From an uncultured Opitutia bacterium (GTDB lineage: Bacteria > Verrucomicrobiota > Verrucomicrobiia > Opitutales > Opitutaceae), in the NCBI GenBank assembly GCA_937952235.1, contig CALFZM010000171.1, positions 1 to 13,892 of the forward strand: a DNA stretch of 13,892 bases, in the 5' to 3' direction. The notes beneath the pieces were generated by a model that was not told the origin of the DNA, made no database searches, and saw only the letters and a list, made by a program, of their open reading frames with translations. Shown here piece by piece: positions 1 to 7,800 of the stretch. Within the stretch, counting starts at the first letter, position 1; every line of letters begins with the position of its first letter. Both the position numbers and the translations under genes were made by a program.

Positions 1-93
1 GCCCTGTGCAACGAAGTGCTGGCGCCCTGGCCGTTCGAGCACCAGTGCGCCTACGCCGCGGCGCTCGGCTACCGCGGGCTCGAGGTCGCGCTG
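1..93 (+). pseudogene. Fragment of a TIM-barrel sugar-phosphate isomerase/epimerase N-terminus
   Basis: Codons 1-30 read ALCNEVLAPWPF, then EHQCAYAAALGYRGLEVA. This matches my memory of the N-terminus of xylose-isomerase-like TIM-barrel (sugar phosphate isomerase/epimerase) proteins, which open with a few residues, then CNEVL..(L/M)PFE.QC..AA.LGYDGLEVAPFTL. At the point where that family continues with PFTL, this sequence changes to LNHDNG, a PPC-domain motif. Only the first strand and helix of the barrel remain, so it cannot be an active isomerase. The original start codon is probably only about 3-5 codons upstream of the window. The fragment is in frame with the PPC sequence. It is either a real deletion or recombination product or a misassembly; the sequence alone cannot say which. 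Confidence 0.6.
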
Positions 94-1071
94 AATCACG
101 ACAACGGCCGCAATCCCGATCCGGCGCTCACCTGGACGGCGCCGGAGGCGGGGCGCTACGTGCTGCAAGTCTTCGCCTTCGCCCACCCCGCGACCGCCGA
201 CGTGCGGTTCGCGGGCGGCGATGCCGGCGTGTATCGGCTGCACCTCGCGGAGGGCGGCGCCGGCGCACCGGCGTTTCCTGTCGCATACCTGCCGGCCTGG
301 ACCGAGGCCGGGCACCGGGAGCGGCAGGGTGACACGGCGGCACCGTCGGCGCCGTTCGCCGTCAGCGGCGTCATCGGCGCGGCGGGCGAGACGGACCGCT
401 TCCGCTTCGCCGCGTGCAAGGGGGAGAAGCTGGTCGTGGCGCTGCAGTCGGCGGCGTTCGGCCTGCCCCTCGATGCGTGGATCGCGATCCGCGACCGCGC
501 CGGCCGGGAGCTCGCCCGCAACGACGACGGCGCCGGCCCCGGCACGGATCCCCTGCTGGAATGGACCGCGCCGGCGGATGGCACCTACGAGGCGGTGGTC
601 GGCAGCGTGCTGCGGCGCGGCGGGCCGGACCATCGCTACCGGCTCACCGTGCAGGCGCCGCAACCGCGGCTGGAAGCCGTGGTCGCGGAGGCCGGCTTCA
701 CGCTGGCCGCCGGGAAGACCGTGCGCGTGAAGGTCGCGGCGCGGCGTATCCAGGGATTCAACACTCCGCTCACGCTCACGGCGACCGGCCTGCCGCCCGG
801 CGTCACGGCCGCGCCCGCGGCGCTCGACGCCCGCGCGAAGGAGGCGACGCTGGAACTCACCGCCGCCGCGGACGCCCCCGCGGCCAGCGGGCCGTTCGGG
901 ATCGAGCTGCGCCCGGATGGCGACCCCGCCGCGGCGCCGCTGCGCGCGGTGCACGAACTGACCTCGACCGCGCAGCGCAACGGCGTGCCGCAGGGCTTCC
1001 GCGACCTCGTGATCCCGGCGACGCCGGACCTGTGGCTGACCGTGCTGCCCGCGACGCCGGAAGCGAAGTGA
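1..1071 (+). CDS. PPC-domain (beta-sandwich) protein, 5'-partial and apparently chimeric
   Basis: The frame is open from base 1 to a TGA at 1069-1071 (356 codons visible), so the real start lies outside the window. From codon 32 (NHDNGRNPDP, nt 94) it reads as the second half of a pre-peptidase C-terminal (PPC) domain. A complete second PPC-like domain covers codons ~118-218; its RNDDG...DPLLEWTAPADGTY segment parallels the first copy's LNHDNG...DPALTWTAPEAGRY. A further beta-rich, Ala/Thr-rich domain runs to the end. PPC domains usually sit in secreted or surface proteins, often with hydrolases; no catalytic domain is visible here. By comparison with repeat two, the first repeat lacks about 50 N-terminal residues, replaced by codons 1-31, which look like another protein family (separate entry). 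The downstream receptor gene starts 106 bp later on the same strand. Substrate and role are unknown. Confidence 0.75.
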   Translation, partial: ALCNEVLAPWPFEHQCAYAAALGYRGLEVALNHDNGRNPDPALTWTAPEAGRYVLQVFAFAHPATADVRFAGGDAGVYRLHLAEGGAGAPAFPVAYLPAWTEAGHRERQGDTAAPSAPFAVSGVIGAAGETDRFRFAACKGEKLVVALQSAAFGLPLDAWIAIRDRAGRELARNDDGAGPGTDPLLEWTAPADGTYEAVVGSVLRRGGPDHRYRLTVQAPQPRLEAVVAEAGFTLAAGKTVRVKVAARRIQGFNTPLTLTATGLPPGVTAAPAALDARAKEATLELTAAADAPAASGPFGIELRPDGDPAAAPLRAVHELTSTAQRNGVPQGFRDLVIPATPDLWLTVLPATPEAK

Positions 1072-1177
1072 ACCCGCCTCCGGCGGCCCAGCGCGTGCGT
1101 CGCCGGACTTGCCAGCCGCGGCCGGCCCGCCCATGTAACCGATCGGCTACTTTCCGGCGCACCGCCGGATCCCGACC

Positions 1178-4159
1178 ATGATCCCGTCCTTCTCTCTCGT
1201 CCGTCGCGCACGTCGCGCCGTCACGGCCCTGCTCACTCTCGTCGCCGCGCTCGCCGCCGGCGGCGCCACCGCCTCCCGCCCGGGCACGCTCACGGGCCGG
1301 GTGTCCAACCAGGCGACCGGCGACCTGCTCGCCGGAGCCGCCATCGTGGTCGACGGCGCCGGCGTGAGCACGACCACCGAGCGCGGCGGCACCTACACGC
1401 TGTCCCTGCCGGAGGGCAGCCACACGCTCGTGGTGTCCTACTCCGGACTGGATTCCGCGCGGCTGACCGTGACCGTGACCGCCGGCCAGCCGGTCGTGCG
1501 CGACGTGCAGCTCACGTCGGCGATCTACCAGATGGAGGCCTTCGCGGTCAGCGGCGTGCGGGAAGGCAGCGCGCTCGCCATCCAGGCCCAGCGCAACGCG
1601 GAGAACCCCAAGTGGGTGGCGGCGACGGACACCTTCGGGAATCCCGCCGCGAACCCGGGCGAGCTCATCCAGCGTCTGCCCGGCATCTCGACCGAGATCG
1701 TCGGCGGTGAAGTCCGCACGCTGTATCTCCGCGGCATGGGCACCGGTTTCTCTTCGCTCATGGTGGACGGGGAGCGCAGCGCGAGCTCGTCGGGCACGGC
1801 GGTCAGTCGCGACTACCAGATCGAGCAGCTCGGCACCGGCAACCTCGAATCGGTCGAGCTGATCAAGGCGCCGCAGCCCGACCAGGACGCCAACGCCGTC
1901 GCGGGCTACGTGAACCTCGTTTCGCGCCGCGCGTTCGACCTGCCGGGCCGCCGCGTCACGGTGACCGCCGGCACGATCTGGAAGAAACGCGGCTTCAAGG
2001 ACAGCCCGTACCGGGACCGCGCGGACGACCTCGACCTGTTCACCTTCGCGTATTCCGACGTCTTCAGCGTCTTCGGCGCGCGGAACAACCTGGGCGTCGC
2101 CTTCAATTACAGCCAGCGCGTCGCCGTGACGACGCAGGACGAGCAGGGCCCGGCGGGCAACGTCTACACCGGCCTTTCCCAAGGCTACCTCAACGGCAAC
2201 ACGAGCAACCCGCTCACGCGCGCCTGGGGCACCGGCGAGTTCGCGTACCCGGCCAAGGCGCAGAACGCCGGGCTCAGCGCGGACTACAAGCTCACCCCCG
2301 ACGCCTACGTGTTCCTCAAGTTTTCGATCAACTTCAACGACATGGACCAGGTCGCCTACCGCAGCGGCTTCGGCAACCCCGCCGCCACGCTCGCCAACTT
2401 CGCGCCCGGGAGCACCTATGAGCACTCGATCCTCCTGCCGCACGCCGCGTCGGTCGGCATCACGAACTCCGGGCCGGAGTTCACCAAGCACTCGCGCAAC
2501 TTCTCCCTGATCGGCGGCACCGAGTTCAAGCTCTTCGATCGCACCGCGACCGTATCCGTGCGCGCCAACCTCTCGAACGCCGACATCTCGTACCCCGGCA
2601 ACGTGAACGTCCGCGCGATCACCACGGGCACGACCGGCATCGGCTTCGAGATCGACCGCCGCGGGCAGGACGAATGGTACCCGATCTTCCGGCAGACGGC
2701 GGGACCCGACATCTTCAATCCCGCGAGCTACAACCTGCGGACGATGACGCGCCAGTCCTACAAGGCGCCCAACGAGCTGTACGGTTTCCGCGTCGACTTC
2801 ACCAAGCGCTTCAGCGCGCCGGTCCCGGCCAATCTGAAGCTCGGACTGAAGCACGCCGACGACTCGCGCCAGGGCATCACCGACTACAAGGCGTGGACCT
2901 TCGTGGGCGCGGACGGCCTCGCGAACACCGCCGACGACAACTTCGCGCCGTATGCGGATCTCCGTTACAAGCAGGCCGACGGACGATACGGCCCGATCCC
3001 GTACACGTCGCGGCCCACCGAGGTGCCCGACGGCTACTGGCGCCAGACCGCGGCCGATGCCTACAACAGCTACGTCACGGCCAACGGCGACACGAAGTAC
3101 AACGAGAAGATCAGCGCGGCCTATCTCCAGGGCTCGCTGCGCCTCGGCCGGCTGCGCGTGCTGGGCGGCCTGCGGGTCGAGGAGACCACCACCACCGGCA
3201 CCGCGTGGGTGCGCAACACGACCGCGAGCTGGGGCGGCAACAGCGTCGGCGGCGCCAGCCTCGATCCCGCGGTGGTCGCCGCCAACGAAGCGCGGGCCGC
3301 GCGCTCGTTCGTCCGCCGCAACACCGACGGCGGCAAGTACCGGAACGTCTTCCCCGGGGTGCATTTCGTCTACGAGCCCGTCTCCTCGCTGCTCGCCCGC
3401 GCCAGCTACAACCGCTCCATCTCGCGCCCCTCCGTCGCGAACCTGCTGCCCTCGGTGACCGAGAATCCCGACACGAACACCGTCTCGATGGGCAACCCCG
3501 AACTGAAGCCGTTCTTCTCCGACAACTTCGAGGTGAGCGTCGAGAAGTACTTCGAACCGGTGGGGCAGTTCAGCCTCGGAGTCTTCCTCAAGGAGATCTC
3601 CAACTATTCGCGCTCGCTCTCCAGCACCATCGGCCCGGAGGGCGTCGACGGCCAGGGCCAGTATGCCGGCTACACGCTGACGACGACCCGCAACGTCGGC
3701 AGCGCGCGCATCCGCGGCATCGAGGCGAGCTACCAGCAGCAGTTCAGCTTCCTGCCGGGCGCCCTGAAGGGGCTCGGCGTCGTGGCCAACTTCACCTACC
3801 TCGAGGCGCTCGGCAACTTCGGCACGACCACGACGACGAACAAGCTCGGCAACCTCGCGCCCCGCAGCGGAAACGCCGGGCTCAACTACCGCTACCGCGG
3901 CTTCGACGTGCGGCTGCTCGCGAACTGGACCGACCTGAAGTACAAGAGCACCAACGGCGGCATCGACGTCTATGCGGACGAGCGGCTCTTCATCGACGTG
4001 AAGCTGCAGTACACCTTCCGGCGGAAATACGACGTGTTCTTCGACGTGACCAACCTGACCGACGAGCCGACGCGGACCGACATCGCGCTGACCGGGCCCC
4101 GGTTCTTCCGTACGAACCAGGGCATCGGGTTCGTCGCCGGTGTGCGGGGCCGGTTCTAG
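1178..4159 (+). CDS. TonB-dependent outer-membrane receptor, 993 aa
   Basis: This is an outer-membrane beta-barrel importer that would take up a bulky ligand (siderophore, carbohydrate, vitamin or similar) using TonB-ExbBD energy. Residues 1-32 are a signal peptide: basic RRARR, a hydrophobic ALLTLVAALAAGG core, then ATAS. Residues ~35-113 form a carboxypeptidase-regulatory-like beta domain (GTLTGRVSNQATGDLLAGA). Residues ~130-252 are the plug, with GELIQRLPGIS, VRTLYLRGMG and ESVELIKAPQPDQDANAVAG. The rest is the barrel, including SISRPSVANLLPS, NPELKPFFSDNFEVSVEKYF and the final strand ending VAGVRGRF, with the C-terminal Phe expected for BAM insertion. The ATG at 1178 gives a clean signal peptide; no Shine-Dalgarno is seen. 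I see no convincing TonB box between the regulatory domain and plug. The plug style is typical of Verrucomicrobiota (Opitutaceae) receptors. The neighbouring genes do not identify the ligand. Confidence 0.93.
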   Translation: MIPSFSLVRRARRAVTALLTLVAALAAGGATASRPGTLTGRVSNQATGDLLAGAAIVVDGAGVSTTTERGGTYTLSLPEGSHTLVVSYSGLDSARLTVTVTAGQPVVRDVQLTSAIYQMEAFAVSGVREGSALAIQAQRNAENPKWVAATDTFGNPAANPGELIQRLPGISTEIVGGEVRTLYLRGMGTGFSSLMVDGERSASSSGTAVSRDYQIEQLGTGNLESVELIKAPQPDQDANAVAGYVNLVSRRAFDLPGRRVTVTAGTIWKKRGFKDSPYRDRADDLDLFTFAYSDVFSVFGARNNLGVAFNYSQRVAVTTQDEQGPAGNVYTGLSQGYLNGNTSNPLTRAWGTGEFAYPAKAQNAGLSADYKLTPDAYVFLKFSINFNDMDQVAYRSGFGNPAATLANFAPGSTYEHSILLPHAASVGITNSGPEFTKHSRNFSLIGGTEFKLFDRTATVSVRANLSNADISYPGNVNVRAITTGTTGIGFEIDRRGQDEWYPIFRQTAGPDIFNPASYNLRTMTRQSYKAPNELYGFRVDFTKRFSAPVPANLKLGLKHADDSRQGITDYKAWTFVGADGLANTADDNFAPYADLRYKQADGRYGPIPYTSRPTEVPDGYWRQTAADAYNSYVTANGDTKYNEKISAAYLQGSLRLGRLRVLGGLRVEETTTTGTAWVRNTTASWGGNSVGGASLDPAVVAANEARAARSFVRRNTDGGKYRNVFPGVHFVYEPVSSLLARASYNRSISRPSVANLLPSVTENPDTNTVSMGNPELKPFFSDNFEVSVEKYFEPVGQFSLGVFLKEISNYSRSLSSTIGPEGVDGQGQYAGYTLTTTRNVGSARIRGIEASYQQQFSFLPGALKGLGVVANFTYLEALGNFGTTTTTNKLGNLAPRSGNAGLNYRYRGFDVRLLANWTDLKYKSTNGGIDVYADERLFIDVKLQYTFRRKYDVFFDVTNLTDEPTRTDIALTGPRFFRTNQGIGFVAGVRGRF

Positions 4160-4204
4160 CGCGCCTCAAGTAAGAGCGTGGCCGCTCAGAGCGGGATCCC
4201 AAGC

Positions 4205-4271
4205 CGCGAAGACGCGAAGGAAAGCAAAGGCTCGCGAAGGAAACGTGGCGAAACTTCGCGTTCCTTTGCGA
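4205..4271 (+). repeat. CGCGAAG direct/inverted repeat cluster, hairpin-forming
   Basis: CGCGAAG occurs directly at 4205-4211, 4213-4219 and 4233-4239. The longer unit CGCGAAGGAAA is repeated exactly at 4213-4223 and 4233-4243, a 20-nt step. The complement appears downstream as CTTCGCG (4254-4260) and CTTTGCG (4264-4270). Bases 4232-4242 can pair with 4261-4271 as an 11-bp stem with one G-T wobble, enclosing a short inner stem. The A-rich composition contrasts with the surrounding DNA. I associate such 'gaagacgcgaagg' elements with dispersed intergenic repeats in Verrucomicrobiota and related genomes, but copy number cannot be judged from one window. Confidence 0.5.
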
Positions 4272-4341
4272 CGGTGCGTCTGGGTTTGGGCTACAGGATT
4301 ATTGAATCTGCTCCAGAAACGGTTCGGAAATCTGAAGGGGC

Positions 4342-4366
4342 GCGGGACCGCCGCCGCCGGTCCCGC
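4342..4366. repeat. Perfect 9-bp inverted repeat (GC hairpin)
   Basis: GCGGGACCG (4342-4350) and CGGTCCCGC (4358-4366) are exact reverse complements around a 7-nt loop. No U-tract flanks it on either strand, so it is not a standard rho-independent terminator. It could be a rho-dependent pause site, an mRNA stabiliser for the receptor transcript, or part of a dispersed repeat. Confidence 0.45.
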
Positions 4367-4564
4367 CTGCCCCCACCGCGGAAGTGTGCCGCTTCGGCGG
4401 CCTCGCGGCTGCGATGGAGCGCAGCCCTCGAACGAAGGGCCCATCGGCAACGTCGCCCTCGAGGAAGGAAGGCGCTCGGACGCGCGGCGCGCCGAAATCC
4501 AAGTCCGCCCGGGCCTTCCGTTGACACGCCGGTGGCGGCCGGAAGACTGCCCGCTTTCCCCTCC

Positions 4565-5839
4565 ATGCAGATCGGCCCCTTCGTACTCCTGCTGCTGGCT
4601 GTGCCGGTGATCCTGGCGGGAGAGGCGCTGACCCGCCGCATCCGGTGGCTGCGCGTCTCGAACATCCCCCCGGCCATCACCGCCGGCCTGCTGGTCGCAG
4701 TGGGACTGCTCGCGATCGGGAAACTTTTTCCCGGCGCGGTGGAGGTGCAGGGCAGCACGGGACAGCCCGGGTGGACATGGCTTGTCTCGCCCGAGTGGGG
4801 CTTTGTCGCCCCCAGGCCGATGGACGTGGAGCGTCCGCTGCTGATCCTGTTCTTCACCGGCATCGGCCTCAACGCGAGCTGGCGGCTGGCGCGGCAAGGC
4901 GGACGGCCCCTGCTGCTCTACCTTGGCCTCGCCGCGGCGATCGGCCTCGGCCAGGCGGTTTCCGGAGCGGCCACCGCGGTGGCACTCGGGCAGAAGCCGC
5001 TCCTCGGGCTGCTCTGCAGCAACGTCTCGCTCATGGGCGGCTTCGGCACGGCGGCGGGATTCGCGCCCGAGTTCGAAAAGGCGGGCCTGGCCGGCGCCGC
5101 CTCGATCGGGCTGGCCGCGGCGGCCTTCGGCGTGATCGCGGGCGGGCTGCTGGCCGGGCTGGTGGGTGGGCGGCTCGTGGAACGGAGACTGGGCCGGGCC
5201 ACCCGGGCCGCTCCGACCGAGGCGGAGGAAACGCGCGACGGCGACGGGTTCGTCGCCGAAATGCGCCGGCTGGCGCGCTCGCCCGGCGCGGCGCTGGGGC
5301 ACCTGCTGGTGCTGGGCGCGTGCATGAAACTCGGCGCGTTCGTGAGCGTGTTCATCCAGGGCCTGGGGCTGACGTTTCCCGTCTACATGGGCTCGATGCT
5401 CGTCGCCGCCCTCGTCCGCAACCTGCACGACCTGTCGCGCGGGGACTGGCTCCAGACCGACTGCATCGACGGACTGGGCGCGGTCGCCCTCACCTGGCTG
5501 CTGGCGGTCGTGATGATCGACCTCCAGCTGGCGCAGCTTGCCCACGCGGCGCTGCCGATGCTGGCAATCCTCGCGCTGCAGGTGGCGTTGCTGGCGGTGC
5601 TCGCGTACACGGTGGTGTTTCGAGCGATGGGCCGCGATTACGAGGCGGCGGTGATGAGCGCGGGCATGATCGGCTTCGGGCTGGGCGCGACCTCCAATGC
5701 CCTCGCCTCGATGCGCGTGCTGACCGGGCGCTTCGGGCCGGCGCCAAAGGCGTTCCTCATCGTCCCGATCGTCGGCGCGTTCCTGATCGATTTCGCCAAC
5801 GCGCTGACCACGACCGCGGGGCTCAACCTGCTGAAATGA
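4565..5839 (+). CDS. gltS: Sodium/glutamate symporter, GltS family (ESS), 424 aa
   Basis: This is an inner-membrane secondary transporter of the glutamate:Na+ symporter (ESS) family, which couples sodium entry to glutamate uptake. The chosen ATG at 4565 starts directly in a hydrophobic segment (MQIGPFVLLLLAVPVILAGE); the upstream in-frame extension is Arg-rich and implausible. The protein has two inverted halves joined by a charged loop (residues ~205-240). First-half markers are FFTGIGLNASWRL (~96-108) and SLMGGFGTAAG (~155-165). Second-half markers are MGRDYEAAVMSAGMIGFGLGAT (~355-376) and KAFLIVPIVGAFLIDFANAL (395-414), all lining up with the recalled E. coli GltS sequence. Length is close to the usual ~400 aa. 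The first-half loop reads GGFGT where E. coli has GGHGT, so specificity may differ. No Shine-Dalgarno is seen. It converges on the broken phospholipase D gene with 21 bp between stops. Confidence 0.88.
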   Translation: MQIGPFVLLLLAVPVILAGEALTRRIRWLRVSNIPPAITAGLLVAVGLLAIGKLFPGAVEVQGSTGQPGWTWLVSPEWGFVAPRPMDVERPLLILFFTGIGLNASWRLARQGGRPLLLYLGLAAAIGLGQAVSGAATAVALGQKPLLGLLCSNVSLMGGFGTAAGFAPEFEKAGLAGAASIGLAAAAFGVIAGGLLAGLVGGRLVERRLGRATRAAPTEAEETRDGDGFVAEMRRLARSPGAALGHLLVLGACMKLGAFVSVFIQGLGLTFPVYMGSMLVAALVRNLHDLSRGDWLQTDCIDGLGAVALTWLLAVVMIDLQLAQLAHAALPMLAILALQVALLAVLAYTVVFRAMGRDYEAAVMSAGMIGFGLGATSNALASMRVLTGRFGPAPKAFLIVPIVGAFLIDFANALTTTAGLNLLK

Positions 5840-5860
5840 CCGCGTAGGAGCGGCACGGTT

Positions 5861-7320
5861 TCACCGCGGTCCCGACGCGCGCGGACGGCGCCGCGGCCGC
5901 AGCCGCCAGCTCCGCAGCAGCAGGGTGAGCGCAATCCAGCCGAGCAGCACGCCGGCCGGATACGCGAGGACGCGCGGGAAGAGCACGAAGAGCACCGCGT
6001 GCACGAGGAGCACGAGGCCGGCCCAGAACAGCATCCGGCACTCGACCGGCTCGATGACGCGCCGGCTCGTGAGCGCGGCGCCAAGCAGGTTGCCGATCCG
6101 GACGGCCCCGGCCGCCGCGCGTCCGGCACTGCCCTTGCGCTCGCGCATCGAGTCACGCGGCGCCGGCGCGTCGGAGCGGATCCGGCGCCGCCGGCTTTTC
6201 TCCAGCACGATCTCGGTCGCGCCCCGGAGATCCTCGAGGTACATCGCCTCCATCTGGTCGGCGAACCCCTCGTCCTCGACGACGGCGTCGAGCTCGCAGT
6301 TTCCGATCCAGCTCGCGAGCTTCAGATTGGTCGAGCGGACCCGCGCCCGTCGACGACCGCGGTCTTCGCGTGCAGCAGCGAGCCGTTCCACTCGAAGATG
6401 CGCACGCCCGCCTCGAGGAGCGGCCGGTAGCCGATCCGGGACATGACCTTCAGGAAGGGAATATCGGTGCCCCGCGGCAGAAGCATGCGGACGTCGACGC
6501 CATCCCGCGCCGAGGTCATCAGCGCCTGCACGTAGGTGGGTGAACCGACATAGTAGGCGTCGGTCAGCCAGACCCGCTCGCGCGCGAAGGCGACGACGAA
6601 CTGGTCGAGCCGGAACGTGCCCGAGGTGGAGGGATCGCTGGCCACGATCCGCAGGCTCACGTCCCCCGCGGGCGCGACCTCCGCGCGCGCGAGCCGCGCC
6701 GCGGCGGGCAGCGGCGGGCCGAGCAGCGCCCAGATCCGGCCGAACGCGGCCTCCAGGTCCGCGACGGCGGGTCCGGCGATCTCCACGCCCGTGTCCCGCC
6801 AGGGTGCGATCTTCCGGGCGGGATTGCCGTACCAGCGCTGGGCCACGCACAATCCCGAGACGAAGCCCACCTCGCCGTCGATGACCAGCAGCTTGCGGTG
6901 ATCGCGCGAAACCCACCCGAAGGGCGACTCGAGCCGGGGCGGATTGAAGCACCGCACTTCCACGCCGCCCTCGCGCAGACGGGCCCAGTAGGAACGCGAC
7001 GCCTTCCGGAAGCAGCCGAGCCAGTCGTAGACCACCCGCACCGCCACCCCCGCCCGCGCGCGCTCGATGAACGCATCGGCGAACCGCCGGCCCAGCTCGT
7101 CGTCCGCCAGGATGTAGTTCTCGAAATGCACCCGCTGCCGCGCGGAGCGGATCGCCTCGAGCCAGCGGGGGAAATTCTCCCGGCCGTCGCGCAGCAACCG
7201 TATCCGGTTGCCAGCGACAAGCGGGGCGCCGGCGCTGCGTGAGAAGGCCTGCTCGGCGAGCGCGCGCGCCGCGCCGTCGAAGGCGGGCGGCAGGACGGGC
7301 GCGGGTCGGGTGTCGCTCAT
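5861..7320 (-). pseudogene. Cardiolipin synthase-like phospholipase D, frameshifted in the second HKD motif
   Basis: The ATG at 7320 (MSDTRPAPVL) opens a phospholipase D superfamily protein of the cardiolipin synthase type, which joins phosphatidyl units at the inner membrane. Residues 62-101 (QRVHFENYILADDELGRRF...VYDWLGC) and HKD1 at H141-K143-D148 are intact. The second motif begins HAKTAVVD (H317, K319, D324), but this frame then reads GRGSARPI and stops at 6322. The expected remainder (VRSTNLKLASWIGNCELD, an acidic segment, a basic linker and two C-terminal membrane segments) continues in another frame to the TGA at 5861-5863. The break lies at 6341-6348. HxK(x)4D(x)6G spacing requires 15 nt between the Asp codon and the Val before the Gly/Arg-Ser-Thr-Asn; only 8 are present, so 7 nt are missing. 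Intact length would be about 488 aa. A TTG start at 7362 is possible but less likely. Confidence 0.85.
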
Positions 7321-7395
7321 CGGAGAGGCCGGCAGGCTCCCCGCGGCCGCGCCCAGGGTCAAAGCCTCTTCGCCGTCCGCCTGCGCAGATTCCGG

Positions 7396-7437
7396 TTGAC
7401 GCCGGCAGTTTATTTAACCTTTCTGTTAACTACGCGC
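7396..7437 (+). promoter_or_regulatory. Promoter/operator of the ArsR-SRPBCC operon
   Basis: This is a sharp AT-rich patch in a GC-rich genome, ending just before the ArsR start. TTGACG at 7396-7401 could be a -35 box, though no -10 box at standard spacing is clear. TTAAC (7414-7418) and GTTAA (7425-7429) form an exact inverted repeat with a 6-nt spacer; outer bases TA at 7411-7412 and 7431-7432 also match. ArsR-type dimers usually bind such dyads over their own promoter, so this is the likely autorepression operator. The dyad ends 5 nt before the ATG, so any leader would be very short. Confidence 0.5.
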
Positions 7438-7788
7438 ATGACCGCCGACGCCCTTTCCCTCACCTTCGCCGCCCTGGCCGACCCGACCCGCCGGGCGCTG
7501 CTGGAGCTCCTCGCCGTGCGGCCGATGGCCGTGACCGAGCTGGCCGCGCCCTTCGACATCAGCCTGCCGGCGGTCTCGCGGCACCTGAAGATCCTGCGCC
7601 GGGCGGGCCTCGTGGAACGCTCCCGCGAAGCCCAGGTCCGTCCCTGCACCCTCAACGCCGCGCCGCTCAAGGATGCCGCGGCGTGGATGGCGCACTACCG
7701 TGAACACTGGGAGCAGAGTTTCGACCGCCTCGACGTCTACCTGCAGGAGCTGCAGGCCAGGCGCCCGTCTCCGTCCGACCCCCGCTGA
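7438..7788 (+). CDS. ArsR-family winged-helix repressor, 116 aa
   Basis: This is a small DNA-binding regulator. The ATG at 7438 gives MTADALSLTFAALADPTRRA, the classic start of the ArsR subclass that accompanies SRPBCC/AHSA1 proteins. The winged helix follows: LLELLAVRPMAVTELAAPFD, the recognition helix ISLPAVSRHLKILRRAGLVE (~42-61), and a wing around RSREAQVRPCTLN. The C-terminal helix WMAHYREHWEQSFDRLDVYLQEL is a dimer/effector region typical of this subclass. There is no ArsR metal motif such as ELCVCDL, so it is not expected to sense arsenic through that site. The SRPBCC gene begins 12 bp downstream, so it almost certainly co-regulates that operon, presumably by binding the dyad at 7411-7432. 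The inducing ligand is unknown. Confidence 0.88.
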   Translation: MTADALSLTFAALADPTRRALLELLAVRPMAVTELAAPFDISLPAVSRHLKILRRAGLVERSREAQVRPCTLNAAPLKDAAAWMAHYREHWEQSFDRLDVYLQELQARRPSPSDPR

Positions 7789-7800
7789 CACCCCTCCGCC

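Larger units (their letters stand above)
4160..4564. other. 405-bp gene-free stretch with repeat and hairpins
   Basis: I see no convincing gene between the TonB receptor and gltS. Open frames crossing it give low-complexity Arg/Ala-rich translations and look fortuitous. It contains an A/G-rich repeat cluster (4205-4271), a perfect 9-bp GC hairpin (4342-4350 with 4358-4366, loop CCGCCGC), and a perfect 7-bp hairpin (4407-4413 with 4420-4426). No T tract follows either hairpin, so an intrinsic terminator for the receptor gene is not evident. No clear gltS promoter was recognised. Confidence 0.6.

Noticed and set aside
857..3364. Very long open frame (835 aa) on the minus strand opposite the TonB receptor
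   Set aside because: It is the GC-rich antisense shadow of the receptor gene. The translation is Arg/Val/Gly/Ala-rich without domains, while the plus frame has a signal peptide, plug motifs and a C-terminal Phe.
2674..4173. 499-aa open frame on the plus strand overlapping the 3' half of the TonB receptor
   Set aside because: It is an out-of-frame reading of the receptor, dominated by Arg, Gln, Pro and His with no recognisable motif.
4178..4564. N-terminal extension of gltS back to 4178
   Set aside because: The added 129 residues are Arg/Ser/Ala-rich and run through the repeat and hairpins. The family begins at the hydrophobic segment coded from 4565.
4166..5545. 459-aa minus-strand frame over the intergenic region and gltS
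   Set aside because: It is antisense to a clearly conserved transporter and shows only Gln/Arg/His-rich low-complexity sequence.
6322..6351. Programmed ribosomal frameshift in the phospholipase D gene
   Set aside because: No slippery heptamer or downstream pseudoknot is evident, and HKD spacing indicates 7 missing nucleotides rather than an intact gene needing recoding.
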